Shown piece after piece: positions 23,843-36,147 of a stretch of DNA of 64,000 bases (its first letter is position 1; each line of letters opens with the position of its first letter). The notes below the pieces were generated by a model. The model saw only the letters and a program-made list of their open reading frames with translations. It made no database searches and was not told the origin of the DNA. Made by a program: the position numbers and the translations under genes. This DNA is from Onthophagus taurus (lineage: Eukaryota; Arthropoda; Insecta; Coleoptera; Scarabaeidae), in assembly GCF_036711975.1 (NCBI RefSeq), contig NC_091967.1, positions 16,616,001 to 16,680,000 of the forward strand, in the 5' to 3' direction.

Positions 23843-26800
23843 ATGATGGGCACCATGAGTAGTATTAAAGAAATTATGCAGTTTTGTCGATTATGTTTGG
23901 TTAAGGACCAAGTTAACGTTTCGATTTTTGAAGAACACGGTGATACGAGAGATGTAAAACGAAAAATTTCGGAGTGTTTGCCGGTTACGGTAAGTTGGCG
24001 TCCTCACGCCATTTTGTAAATTTTGTAATCATTAAAAAAATTGTGTTTTAATCTATATTATCTATTCAATCCTCTATATTTATTGTTTAATCAAAACAAT
24101 TAATTTAATTGTGGTTAATAATTGCACGTTTTAACGATTATTATTTTTTTTTCTATAGGTTTCCGAAGAGGATAGTTTACCAAAAAAAATATGTGATGGA
24201 TGTTTGTACAAATTAGAACTATTATATCAGTTTAGAACAACGTGCGTGAGTGCTGAAAAACAATTGCAAGTGTGGATTGCGGAGTTAAATAATAGTGAAT
24301 CTAAAGAAGATCAGGACTTAAAACTGCAGCATTCTCAAACTAGTGTTAAAGAAGAAATATTTGATGCTACGGATCATCCAGATAATTCTGAATATGTAAT
24401 AGAAGAACAACATATATCTTATGAAGAAGGTGACATTCCTTATAATGAATCTCAGGTAAAATTTTATTATATCTTAACATTTTTTAATCATTAAAATGAT
24501 TTATTATTTAGGATGATAATGATGATGGAGATGCCACAAATTCATCTGATGATGAACCATTAGCCAAACGACGGAAAAGGTTTTTGGAGGAACAAGTGCA
24601 AACTGATGACACTTTAAAAACTGCCGATAACAAGATGGCAATCACAAAGGTATTAGCTTTGTTCCAACTGAACAAATTTGACCAGTTCATGTACGCATCC
24701 ACAACTTTCTTCTGGGCATGTTCATGAATCCATATAAAATTATCAACATTGTTGGAATAAATTGAAAGTTGTAGGCATGGTTTTTAGCCAACCCTGCTTG
24801 GAGTTGGCGTTGTAAACACAATTTTGGATTTAAAACGAAATCCATTTACTTAATTTATTTATGTCGTATGCCATACATACTGTTTTTTAACAATAATGAA
24901 TTAAAGTAGCAATAATTATAAATCTAAGAAAAAAATAAAACAAATATGTATCAAAACTTATCATAAAACATACATTTGAAATAAAGTCCTTAAAAATTGG
25001 TTAAACAAAACACCCAAAACACATAAAAGAAAAGATAATAATCCAAATCTAAACATTATATAACAAATATGTTGGAAATTTCAGAGCAAGAAACAAAAAT
25101 TTTGATTGAAAATACTCTTTCATTCAATTGCTGTATTAGTTCCAGGGCAGCACAACATAAATTCAACAAGAAATTTTTATGTGATATTTGTTTTAGTCCA
25201 TATTGGAAGCATGTTTGGTAAAAATTCAGCACATTTTTGGTAAACATTTCCATAATGCCCGGATTTGATTCCTCTAAGTTTAACAATTTCCTTTTTATTA
25301 TTAAAGGAATAAATTTATTTTTAAGGGTATTTTTTTAATGTAATGTGAAAGATAATGTTTCACAACGTTTTCTTTTCATGAAAGTATTAGTTTTTTTAGA
25401 AAGTAGACAAAGAATATTGGTACAACCTTTCTTTTAATATCATTTTACATTTAAATTACATAGTAAAAGACTTAAAGAAAGCTTAAATTCAAGCTACTAT
25501 TCAAAAAACTTTTTTTTTTTTTATTGAAGCATTTACATCTCTCTAGATAATATGAAACAACAAATCAAATAGGTTATTAAAACTTAGGTTTAGAGCTACA
25601 GGCTAAACTACAATTAAGTAAAAATATATAAAGGTTTTAAAATTGCAATCACTTGAAATTTAAATTTAATTTTTCAACATGTTCTTGTTTTTATGTTCTC
25701 AAAGAAACTTTTGCAAATGTGACAATTTTGATAGAATTCTAGTTCAGGCTTCTACATTGATCAGGACGAAAAAAATGTAAGACAAAAGTACAACATAAAT
25801 AAATGATGCGTTTTAATATATCATTTATTAACAATATGTTGGAAATTTCAGAGCAAGAAATACAAATCTTGATTGAAAAACCACTTTAATTCAACTGATG
25901 TATTAGTTCCAGGGCAGCACAACATAAATTCAACAAGAATAACTAAATTTTTATGTGATATTTGTTTTAGTCCATTCTTGGACATATTGGAAACATGTTT
26001 GGTAAAAATTCTGCACGTTTTTGGTAAACATTTCCATAATGCCCAAATTTGATTCCTCTAACTTTGACAATTTCCTTTTTATGATTAAAGGAATAAATTT
26101 GTCTTTAAGGGTATTTTTTTATTCTAATGTGAAAGATAATGTTTCACAACGTTTTCTTTTTGTGAAAGTATTACTTTTTTTTTTAGAAAGTAGACAAAGA
26201 CTATTGTTACAACCTTTTCTTTATTATCATTTTCATTTTTCAACATGTTCTCGTTTGGTATTCTGAAAGAAACTTTTACAAATGTAAGAATTTTGATAGA
26301 ATTCTACTACAGACTGATGTTTCTAATGAAATTTTTTCGAAATGTTTATAATAACCGCAACTGTTTAAAGTCGTCTAATAGGAGATCGTAAATTAGGCTC
26401 AGGCAATCGGCCCGACCTATCGCCGGTCCGCCCCGCCGTTCTAAACTCGTTTCGCGTGTTTATTTCTCTTTCCGTGAATTGCTATTGGACGACTAAACAG
26501 TTCCCGTGCTGTTATTATAAACATTTGGAAAAAAATTTCATTAAAAAAAATCGCTTCAGAATAATGTATCCTTCAACCGTATAATGCACTGGTGCGGAAA
26601 ATACGCGACACCCCTGTATTCCCAAAAATATGTGGAAAGTGGTAACACTTTTGTTCTTATCATTTGAATGATCGCTTCCAATTGAAAACCTGTTTAGTAC
26701 GGGACACGTCTTTTACAAGAGAAGTCCATTTTGTTTTTTGTATGACTCTGCACTGACCCATCTCCATTTACGGTGGGGTTTCTTGTTAAAGAAAGACATC

Positions 26801-27741
26801 ATTGCAAACAAGTTGTTCTGTTCTCCCATCCATAGTCAGTTTAGAATTAAAGTCGCCTGCTTACAGCATGTAATGAGCATGGTGTCCTTGCATGACCATA
26901 TTAATATCAGCATTGGTCAAGTTCTTCTTTCGAATTTGATGTAAGAGTGTAGGTCCCTATAACCTTGAGGATGTATCTGAAATTTAGTCGCAAAATCAGG
27001 TAGATGACTCTGGGGCTTATAGCTTTGATATCTATTACATCTAATATAAGTTTCTTGTGAATTATAAATCCTACTGCTTCTTCTGATGCATCGTTGTATT
27101 CTTTGAATTGGAATAGGTATCCTGTCCTAACCTTAACATACACTGATATACACACTGCCCAAATTGATGTACGTTATGGGCAAGCGGTAAAGGACGTGAC
27201 AAAACTTAACTACTCTAGCCCAGGAACGAATTTAACTGATCGTGGACGCGTACATGAACTTGCCCGACGATCACTAGCACGCTTGACATAAAATCAAAGC
27301 GTCTGACCGTCAATTGACAGTCAAAAATGTGATTGGAACAAAACAATTAAAAATTCTTAAAAAATATTTTAAATTATTTATTTCCCAATGATTAAAAAAT
27401 GATAAGGAGAGATGACGGAAATTGTTATACAGTTAATAACTGTTCATAGTGTTCATCACTGTGGTTTGCAATGACTTCCGTTCGTGGCTCAATGACTCTT
27501 AAGATTATGAGAGCTGAGGGAAAATATAAATATTTTAAAACAAAATACTTTTAGTTTACTTTTAATTTATTTATTGATTGTTTTTTTTATATATTTGATT
27601 TCAGTTAGAGCATGAAAGTGATGATGAAAACGTAGATGATCCCGAACCTAACTTTGTTAGTGTTGGTACTAGCGATGATCAACAGCCAGGACCGTCAGGA
27701 TTAAACAAAATGTCCGCTACAACCACCAACGCCGAGATGCC
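23843..27741 (+). CDS. common 5' exons of a ZAD zinc-finger locus
   Basis: Four exons: 23843-23989, 24159-24455, 24512-24649 (all ending phase 0) and 27605-27741 (ending phase 2, ...GAG ATG CC|gtgagt), 239 whole codons. Residues about 14-92 form a canonical ZAD, an arthropod zinc-binding homodimerisation domain: FCRLCL (first Cys pair), IFEEHGD, ISECLPVTV, LPKKICDGCLYKLE (second Cys pair) and LLYQFRTTC. After it comes an acidic, Ser/Asp-rich linker with a basic patch AKRRKR. There are no C2H2 fingers and no usable stop: reading past the donor gives six residues and then TAA. It therefore needs a downstream 3' exon, and fifteen candidates follow in the matching phase. Either of two tandem ATGs (23843, 23846) may start it. 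Confidence 0.88.
24650..25062. other. start of ZAD intron 3, nothing recognised
   Basis: AT-rich intronic DNA with no feature that I recognise. Confidence 0.35.
25063..25745. repeat. direct repeat, copy 1, in ZAD intron 3
   Basis: Starts atgttggaaatttcagagca and runs through ccagggcagcacaacataaa, aatgtttcacaacgttttct and ttttgatagaattcta. The same order recurs at 25829-26315. Copy 1 carries roughly 200 bp more in its last third. No coding capacity seen. Confidence 0.8.
25829..26315. repeat. direct repeat, copy 2, in ZAD intron 3
   Basis: Second copy of 25063-25745, about 766 bp downstream, missing the internal segment. High similarity suggests a fairly recent duplication or two copies of one non-autonomous element. 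Confidence 0.8.
26322..26621. mobile_element. palindromic MITE, copy 1
   Basis: Arms 26322-26382 (tttctaatgaaattttttcg ... gtcgtctaata) and 26483-26545 (its inverse) enclose a GC-rich core. The right side continues to cgcgacacccctgta. The right half reappears in inverse orientation at 32101-32240. Confidence 0.7.
26622..27604. other. end of ZAD intron 3, nothing recognised
   Basis: Intronic DNA without supportable genes. Short plus-strand open frames at 26738 and 27094 have no domain. Confidence 0.35.
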
Positions 27742-29910
27742 GTGAGTACTCATTTTTTTTAATCGCTTAAATTTGAACAAGCAAAGCAATAATTATTAAT
27801 TTTATATTAAGTATTTTTTGATATTATTGAAAAAGCTTCATTTTTAAAATAATTTTATTTTTAAAACAACTTCATTTTTACGAACAAATTTTTAAAAAAA
27901 ATTTTTAAACTAGGAAATTGAAAAGCAGTTATAAAATTGAGTACTCACTATTGCTTGTTCATCAATTATTAAACAGGGGTTCAAAAATTATACGTTCATA
28001 CAATTTTTTGGTAAAAATCAAAATCAGTCCATAAATGGTATAATCATTGAATACCTGTTTCTAGGTTGTTTTTTTTTGTTGAGATTTTCTGTTTTACGAT
28101 TATTTATTATGTTTGTTTTGAGCAGCCAAATATTTTTTGTACTGCTCTTTTTGATTCTTGTTAGTGTTATTGTTGTTTAGGTATTGTGGGTTTTCCACTA
28201 TATCTAGTTTTAAGTTTTAACATAGATGTGCGTGTTTGAATAATGCATTTGCATTTTTCAAAATGTTAGAAGTTTTTAATTTTTAAGGTTGTATTTTGCA
28301 ACCTTAATATTTGAAAAAGTATTAATAAGGAAGGTTATGTATTTTAATCCTTCTTATTTATTTAATTTTCATCCATATTTGTAGTGTGTGCAAAATTTAG
28401 TGCAATGATATAAGGAAGATTATGCATTTTAATCTTACTTATTAATTTAATGCTATGAGTGCATTAAATTTGTGATGTTTATAAACTTAAAAGTTTTGTT
28501 TTTGTGAGGGTAGGGCCTTTTTTCAGATTGGAACCAATTATATTAGATGCTTGACTTCAAGCACCTAATTTTAATTTGGTTTTGTTGGTGGATGAATAAG
28601 TGTTTAATTTGTAAGTGGATTAGAATTTTTATCTATTCCATTTTGTCATTTTTGAGATTTCAAAACTATTACTTAATAGTTTTAATACTCAATATTTTTT
28701 TAATTTTTTGTTAATGCGTTAAAGGAGTGGATGATGTGATGCTACAAGTTTTGTGCTTATAAAAAGGTACGTTATATTATTATTTTTAATTAGCTGTAAG
28801 TTGTATTTAAGTAGCAAAAACCATGGTTTTAGATTATAATTGTTTAGAATAATTAAAAAGAAATACTAATATTCATTAAAATTATAATGTTATATTGTGA
28901 TCAATATATGTTATGATTCTATTGAATTAGGCTTTCTTCAGTTAAATTAAGCTACTGTGTATATCAATGTGAAGTGTACTAATATGTTATTTGTTGTGTT
29001 TTTAATGTATGGTTTTTTAATCATGATCCCCTTTTCCAATTATATCCTAATAAAGCAATTATATTCTTCAATGAATAAATCAATAGTAAAGAATATAAAT
29101 AATTATACTTACATGATGCTATTTGTAATTAAATATGTATTCCTAGAAGATTGTTACTGAAGAAAAGAATAATCTGCTGTTGAAGCGGATGCTTTGTCAA
29201 TCAATGGGATCAAGAATATTGTTACATTTTTCCATTATCTTTACACTCTTTACACTATAATTCAACATAAGCAATTTACACCTTATACTGTTCAATATAA
29301 TTTCATGTTTAATGTACTGTCTAATATAGTATATTTTTTCAAATGTTATTTCATATCAAATTGTAAATATTCACTTTTCACAAATGTTTCATATTCACAT
29401 TGTTTTGGCATATTTTTAAATTATTTTGTAAGTGAAGTCGATAATGTGTTAATAAAGAATACTGGTTTAATTTAAAAATGCAAATTCTTCGGGATTTCAA
29501 CATCGATGATCATCTGGAAATAAGTTTCGTTTAAACGGTATGTGAAAAATTTTTGTTATCTAGATTTACATTACGCTATAATGGTTCATTTTGATACTTT
29601 TTTATTGCAAATTTTGTTCATTTTAAAAATATTTAAATATAAAATAATTCATAAATTTCATTAGTATTCAATTATCATTTGGTTTAAAGTTTGTCAGAAA
29701 GTAATACGAAAAAAAAGTTTTGATATATTTAAATTATTCTGATAATGCATGACTTGAAAAAGCCAATATTCGTTTTTCTGATTATCAACTTGCGGTTTAT
29801 TAACAATTCCAACACATTTGGTATACAAATTTGCCGACAAAATAGCTTGTACATGAAATTTTAATAGTTTGATTTGTGTATAAGTACGAAGGGTAGGGAC
29901 GAACATTATT
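27742..29910. other. large intron after the common ZAD exons, first part
   Basis: Very AT-rich. Open frames at 28957 and 29194 are low-complexity hydrophobic strings with no zinc-finger signature and no in-phase acceptor. No extra alternative exon was found. Confidence 0.45.
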
Positions 29911-29912
29911 TA

Positions 29913-30127
29913 CTAGAACTAATTCTAGATCTAGAACCAGAAACATTCGGGTTAAGCCGTGAGTCTTTTGACAATATGTTTAAATCGATCACAAGTCGTG
30001 TCTATTGAAAATTCGAAGCGATTTGTGACCACTTCGAAATTGTTTCTGAAGAAGGTTGGAACGTGGCTTAACCCGAAATTTTCTACTTCTAGGACTAGAG
30101 TTAGTTCTAGTGCTAGTTTTAGTTCAA
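29913..30127. repeat. foldback repeat of 'tctagaact' type
   Basis: Left arm agaactaattctagatctag ... acattcgggttaagccgtg (29917-29960); right arm is its inverse, cgtggcttaacccgaaattt ... gactagagttagttctagt (30062-30116). The pattern resembles a foldback repeat found in several insect genomes (from memory). Confidence 0.65.
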
Positions 30128-32100
30128 AAAAAGTTTGATTCGAAGTTTAGAGGCAATTAAGGGTTAATAGAGCATTACTACAGGTACTACCATAGCTTTC
30201 CATCGCGGCACCCTGCTTATAAATGTTTTTGAATCATTTCTTTTCGAACTAAAAAAGAATACAGGTCGGTGTTCCTTTATATATCACAATTTTCAACGTT
30301 GTTACATTTTTTAGTTACTTAGCCACGAACCACACTTTCAAATAAATATCGCAAAACTTAAAATAGTAATTCTGGTCTTTTCGGTACAAGATACTACAAA
30401 CGAGTTACGAATAACAATCCTTGGTACCAATGGGTTTCGTTGCGTTCACGACAAAAACCTTACCGAAGGGTGGTCCTAGGCAGCCCTTTAAGAAAAAGTA
30501 ATTTTTAATTATAAAAAAGTATAAATGAGTGTATTTGAAGGCGTTGATACTAAAACAGGTTTACTTATTTTGTTCCCTATATCGTTGATTACTCATTCTA
30601 TAGCGGAGTAACTAGAACCTCGGTATACCAAAGAGAACTTGGTAGGAATACTTACACTCTTGTTGGGTTTAATCATCTGCATGCGAGGCAGAGGAACTGT
30701 GCGCACAGAAAAGGAAGAATCCGTATGAGTTTTAACCCTTAAGTCAGTTTATATACAACACAGTATATTGAATGTTATAGTTTGAAGAAAATATCAAGAA
30801 CAAGAAACACGAAGTGTGTGGAAATGAATACACTGAAAATAAAATCCTTCATTAAAAAGAAACTAACTACTAAAACGTTGGGTGTAGAATTACTACTTTG
30901 AAAATACTACTAGAAAAATGTTAATCTGACAGTTTAAAGTAGAAAAATTCATGAAAGGTGCAATAGAAATGCAAAACTTCCTGTGTTTCAACCCGAAATA
31001 GATGTATAGATTCTATCTACAATATAGATAACAAAATGTATTACAACGAAATAGCTACTCCTTTGTATTGCAATAACATGAAGAAAAAGAAATGACACTT
31101 TAGTTGCCTAATAATAAGAATATGGAAGATGTAGACAGAAACGGTGGAACAATTATATGATGCACACTTGCAAGAAACGGTATGAAAAGTAATTTAAGAA
31201 TATATTTGGTAAACATTACAACTCGTATCACCTAACCAATAATAAGAATCCAAGGATTTACATCTGTATCCATTAATCTTATAATCTCTTAGGTAGAGAC
31301 TTGTTCAACCAGTGTATTTCACGTGCTATTTATAACACGGTGCCAAACTATCTGGGCCCACTAATCCAATACAAAACTTATAAATGTGGAAGATACATTT
31401 GTGGTAATTGCGTTAAAACCTAAATGCTAATTTGTGTTAATTGTTACTAAAATATGATTTTTGATTACCACAGCAGATTTATAATCTTGTTTTTAGTTTA
31501 TTAACATCTTAATTTTTCAAGAAATATAATATTGATTTTGCAGTGATGTTTGTTTTTGTAACCTGATGTTTAAACAATCTAGTTTAAAAATAAATTAAAA
31601 AAATTCAAATAGAGGTATTATAAACGAAAATATTAAATTGTCAATTTTGATGCTTTTTTTTTATTGTTCGTAGAGGGCGCAAGCTTTAGTATTGTACTGT
31701 AACGATAAAATTATGCTAATAAGTAGATATTATAATGATGCTAATCAATTTAGTACAATTAACTAAAAATTTCTAATCTCAAATACTTTGCTACTCTTAA
31801 TTATACTTTTATTAAGGCTTCTTCAAAATTCATTGACTTCCCATCTATCACGTCAGTGTTACTATTCTCAAGGTTGTTAATCATGTTTCGTCTAGTCAAT
31901 CTTGTACCACAGAATAACCAGAAATGACACTAACGTCGATTCGTTTGATGTTGACGGCATTTGAAGTATTCTTCAGCTAATTGCTAAGGTTGGCAAATAT
32001 ACGGAATAATAATAGGTAGATTTAATATTAATGCAAGTATTTCTTTGGTTCCTTTTTCTATGTCCTGCTTATTCGCAATATTCACAATCATCTCATGTAT
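30128..32100. other. intronic DNA, nothing recognised
   Basis: No open frame, zinc-finger signature or clear repeat could be supported here. Confidence 0.4.
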
Positions 32101-32345
32101 ACAGGTGTCCCGTATCTTCCGGATCAGAGCATTATACGGTTGAAGGATACATTATTCTGAAGCGATTTTTCTAATAAATTTTTTTCGAAATGTTTATAAT
32201 ATCCACACGGGAACTGTTTAAAATAGTCCAATAGCAGATCGGAAATCAGCACGTTCCTCACGTGTTGTTTTTGTCTCACTTTTTCCGAGAATATTAAATT
32301 CCGCTATTGGACGATTTTTGTATTGAGATGAATTTGAGACCACAA
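32101..32345. mobile_element. palindromic MITE, copy 2, inverse of copy 1
   Basis: Begins acaggtgtcccgtatcttcc and continues gcattatacggttgaaggat, ttctgaagcgattttt, cgaaatgtttataata, aactgtttaaa and ccaatagcagatcgg. This is the inverse of the right half of the 26.3-26.6 kb copy. The far end (ctattggacgattttt, near 32303-32318) is the start of the opposite arm, then truncated. Confidence 0.7.
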
Positions 32346-33101
32346 GTGGCAGCACAAAAACATAAGAAAGCTTTATAAAGTGAAGTGGGTTAAAAAAAGT
32401 TAAATCTTCATGTTTAACCGGTTTCGGCTAGATCTATCATCAGGGGATATATTTACTAAAGATATTTTATGTCAACTATAACCTTTATATATCAATTTAT
32501 TGGACATTTTTTCTTACTTGACATTCAAATAAAGTTTTTAAATAAAAGCGGCGTTTCAATAACCTTCACTTTTATTTTCGAATTTTTAAGTACAACTTTA
32601 AAAATTTCCGAGTATTCAGAAAACTGGGTTGGCAACTTGTCTATTCGAAATAAATAACCCTTTCAATAAACTTAAACATTGTAATTCTACGTAGATTTAC
32701 AAAGACAGCATTCTCTCAAAGAGTCACATCTTTATCATTTTGTGAATGCTATTACACCTCTATTTATTATTGTAGTATTCTACCTGAGATGTTTACTGAT
32801 GATGAAAAAAATATTTTGGTAACAATGGTATAATGCGAAAAATATACACCGAATGACCGTTGATATACCGAAATATCAGGAATCTTCATGATTATTTTAC
32901 AGATCAACATGGTCTGTATATGAAAAATAAGCCCTAAAAACCAAGATCGTTCACCCAAGAGGAGTTTGAGCGATTTATAGATGGAACACCCGATTATGAT
33001 TACTGCCGCAATTTCTTAGCGTTTTTTTATGAAAACTCAAGTTTGAACTGATTGTTTCTATATACTTATTTAATTATATGTACTAAAACACATTTTTTTA
33101 G
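32346..33101. other. intronic DNA before exon A
   Basis: Contains a phrase accggtttcggctagatctatcatcagg (about 32420-32446) of the kind seen at retroelement 3' ends, but nothing diagnostic. No gene supported. Confidence 0.35.
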
Positions 33102-34118
33102 GAAAGTTGCATTTATAATAGTGCATCCTCAAAAACAGAAACTTGAACCCGAATTCCAATACAGAACATGCGATGTATGTCATCAAATATTTTCTAGTGA
33201 AGAAAGGTTGAGCAAACATAAACGAATTCATAAAGAAAAAACATTGCCGGAGGTGCCCTGTATAAAAAACCAAGAAGTCGAATATAAAAAATGCAGCCTA
33301 TGTGATCTAACATTTCCAAATGCAGAAAAATTGAGAAAACATCGAGAGAGAAAACAATTCCATGCGATATTTGCAACAAGAAATTTAAATACACTTATGA
33401 TGTAACGATTCATAAGCGGCAATTTCATGAGAGGCTTAAAGAGGAAACATGTACAATATGTTCCAAACGACTTTCAACGAAAACAGGATTACTGTTACAT
33501 ATGAAGCGCCTACACTCCATTGAAACTGAATTCAAATGTGGTCAGTGCGATAAAGGATATGTTACGGAAAGAGAATTAAATGAACACACGAAAACTGAAC
33601 ATACGGGTATCAGGTATTATTGTGATCATTGTAAAAAAGATTACAAAAACGAAAATTATTATAAACAACACATGAGAACACATCAGCCTGATTATATTAA
33701 AAAAGATCACGTGTGTAAAGTTTGTTCAAGAATATTAAGTTCGCAATCGTCACTTCATAAACATATGGCTATTCATAACGGAACTAACGCTAAGTATGTT
33801 TGCGAAATTTGTGGGAAAAAGTTAAGCGGTATGCCAACATTAATTATTCATAAAAGATTACACACGGGCGAGAAGCCGGCGGCATGTAGATTTTGTAACA
33901 AAACGTTTGTTCATAAACGCTATATAATAGAACACGAAAGAGTTCATACGAAAGAGAAACCTTTCATATGCAAAACATGTGGTAAGGGATTTAGTCAACG
34001 TAGCAGCCTCCAAATTCATACTAGATATCATACTGGTGAACGACCGTATGTTTGTAGTATTTGTAATAAAGGATTTGTTTCAACGTCGGCAATGAAAACG
34101 CATTTAAGTAGACATTAA
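33102..34118 (+). pseudogene. exon A: alternative 3' zinc-finger exon, frameshifted
   Basis: Acceptor ttttttag|g at 33102 enters in phase 2 (KVAFII...). Two fingers follow, then the frame is lost near 33340 within finger 2 and reaches a stop at 33405. The remaining nine fingers (from IPCDICNKKF to NKGFVSTSAMKTH) continue one frame back to a stop at 34118. Against exon B, the break corresponds to replacement of 12 bases by 2, a net 10-nt loss after 'AAACAT'. Compared with B, A has one extra N-terminal finger. It could be an inactive cassette, a two-finger isoform, or a sequencing error. AATAAA lies at 34164-34169. Fingers 5-11 look undamaged, so inactivation is recent. Confidence 0.8.
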
Positions 34119-34169
34119 GTTATTGTTATATTTTAATTGACATTGAAATACATAATTCTTGTGAATAAA

Positions 34170-34913
34170 CGTTTTATCCTAAAGAACATTAATTCAATTT
34201 ACACTGTTTTTGTAAAATCAAAAACTAATTTTATCGTACCTAAAGTAATACAGAAATCTCCAACAGTATGATACTTTAAGTCAGGTTGTTGTGGAAATGT
34301 GACTACAGTGACTTTTATTTCAAGACTTTCTTCTAATAGAAAATCTGTTAGCAAGTTTGATAGCTTGTGTGATACGAGAGTAACATCAAAGAAAACACTG
34401 AAGAAGTTGGGTCGGAAGTCTATTTAAATGAGGAAAGAATTTATTTTTGTGTTGGAAAGAGAAATGGTATACAAAAGTGTTATTGCACACTGCTGATCTC
34501 AATATTCTAAACTGTGTTTTGGATAATCAGTTATCAACTAAGTATTTAATATTTTCTGGATACAATCTAAGTGGCAGGTCTTCAATTGTAGGTCCTCGGC
34601 TGCGATCAACCTTGGTGAAAATAAAACTTCGCAATTTTAGTATACTAATACGTACTATATGCCGAGACAACAATGCTATCTCTAATGGGCGTATAAGATA
34701 GCTCAGGCAGTTTGCTGTCGAGGCAGTACAATCGTTACCATGACTTGTAAAGTGCGTTGGTGCGGAGGAATCTGAGTAAGCTTTCTTTGATCATCTTTAC
34801 TGATACAGACACAACTTTTTGACCTTGAAACATAAAATGTTTTTAATAATCGTTTAGATCATTGGGTACTTCATCAGCTTCTGAATTAAATATTTCTTAA
34901 TGCAGACAAGTTG
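34170..34913. other. spacer between exon A and the relic cassette
   Basis: No coding region recognised. The 84-codon open frame at 34447 has no domain. Confidence 0.35.
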
Positions 34914-35349
34914 ACATTAAATCAGCGACGATCTACAACGTAACAGTTCATAAGGGCGTAGCGAAGGATATGTAACGGAAAATGCATTAGATTAGAATGT
35001 TTTAGATATTAGTGACTAAACATGATAACAATGAAAGATAAAGATAGATGTAAGAATAGATGGACAACGATTAGAGCTATGATTACTAAAAATGGAAAGA
35101 TAGATCAAGAGATTCGCAAGAGAGCGACAAAAGCAAGTCTTTTACCAGATAATAAATACCTTGCTAGGATAGAAAAAACTAAGTACTTAAGCAAAATTAC
35201 ATTTATGCAAAGCCATTTACGCCTTAACTGCGTGGCGGGAAGTTAGACAATCTTAGATACAATTCAAAAATAAGACTAGCACGGATGAAGTATCTGCGAG
35301 GGATTTGTTTCTAAATCGGCAATGAAAACACATTTAACACTCAAGTAGT
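34914..35349 (+). pseudogene. relic of a zinc-finger exon, split by a retroelement piece
   Basis: The left remnant (about 34925-34995) matches bits of exon A: acgtaacagttcataag (finger 3 helix) and gaaggatatgtaacggaaa (finger 5). The right remnant (35296-35349) reads GFVSKSAMKTHL and a stop, the exact end of exons A and B. Most fingers between are gone, and a non-LTR reverse-transcriptase-like piece sits in the gap. It is a dead member of the A/B group. Confidence 0.75.
35022..35246 (+). mobile_element. non-LTR reverse transcriptase C-terminal fragment
   Basis: Open frame of 74 codons containing MITKNGKIDQEIRKRATKAS, which matches the 'iT.dG.i..EI..Ri.kA' stretch after the catalytic domain of many insect non-LTR RTs. 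It is short, with no flanking element recognisable, and lies inside the relic cassette. Confidence 0.5.
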
Positions 35350-35381
35350 CGCGTCTCCGGTTACTACAAGAGCGGGCGCAT

Positions 35382-35500
35382 GTCATCTCTTAGATGACTT
35401 TTCAATGCATGCAAAATATATATATATATATATTTTTCTATGATGCAAAAGTATTAACAGATTAGTCCAGGCAGACTGTCTAAGTCATCTCTTAGATGAC
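35382..35500. repeat. two copies of a perfect hairpin motif
   Basis: GTCATCTCTTAGATGAC (7-bp inverted repeat, 3-nt loop) occurs identically at 35382-35398 and 35484-35500. Between them is a short (AT)n run (about 35418-35434). Function unknown. Confidence 0.7.
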
Positions 35501-36147
35501 CTGCAACTATTAAAGTGTTAAATAGGAATTAATTTGTTTTTTAACTTTAATTTACATAATAGATAACTCCTCAAGTAAATTTTTCTGTATAAAGATGTGT
35601 AAATTCATTTATGATCATTTTCTTTGATCAAAAATTAAGTTTAGCTCAGTTTATTAATTTCTTAATTTCGGTACACCACGTTTTAGAATCTATTGACATA
35701 TGCGTAATATAGAGCTATATTATAGATGCTCTATAAGGTTGCGATATGGTTGAATTGACATCATATTCGTTAATTTATGTAAGTCACAATTTTTGATGGT
35801 ATCAGATTTACATCATATCCACTTCAAGCTGTGCACTTAGCCCTATTAGTGTAAACTTTTTTGTTTATTATATGTGGAAGATATGTATTATACTGGTTTC
35901 ATAACTGATTTTCCCTAACTGGTTTTTACCTCGCTCATTTATATATTGCAGTTTTCATTGAAGCACCTCGGCTAAAATTTCTGAAAACCCCCAACTATAA
36001 ATCTTCGCTATCTCAGTGCACAATACTTATTGGTGTAAATATGTTGCGCTAATAAATATGTTATATTACGTGTCAAGCCTAATCTTAATTGCGTTTGTTT
36101 GATTGAAATTATTTTAAAATTATTTACTAAAAAAAGATTTTTTTTAG
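35501..36147. other. spacer before exon B, nothing recognised
   Basis: AT-rich DNA with a normal polypyrimidine tract at its end. No other feature seen. Confidence 0.4.

Noticed and set aside
29194..29475. Possible short alternative exon in the large intron
   Set aside because: Hydrophobic low-complexity translation, no zinc ligands, and no acceptor in phase 2 leading into it.
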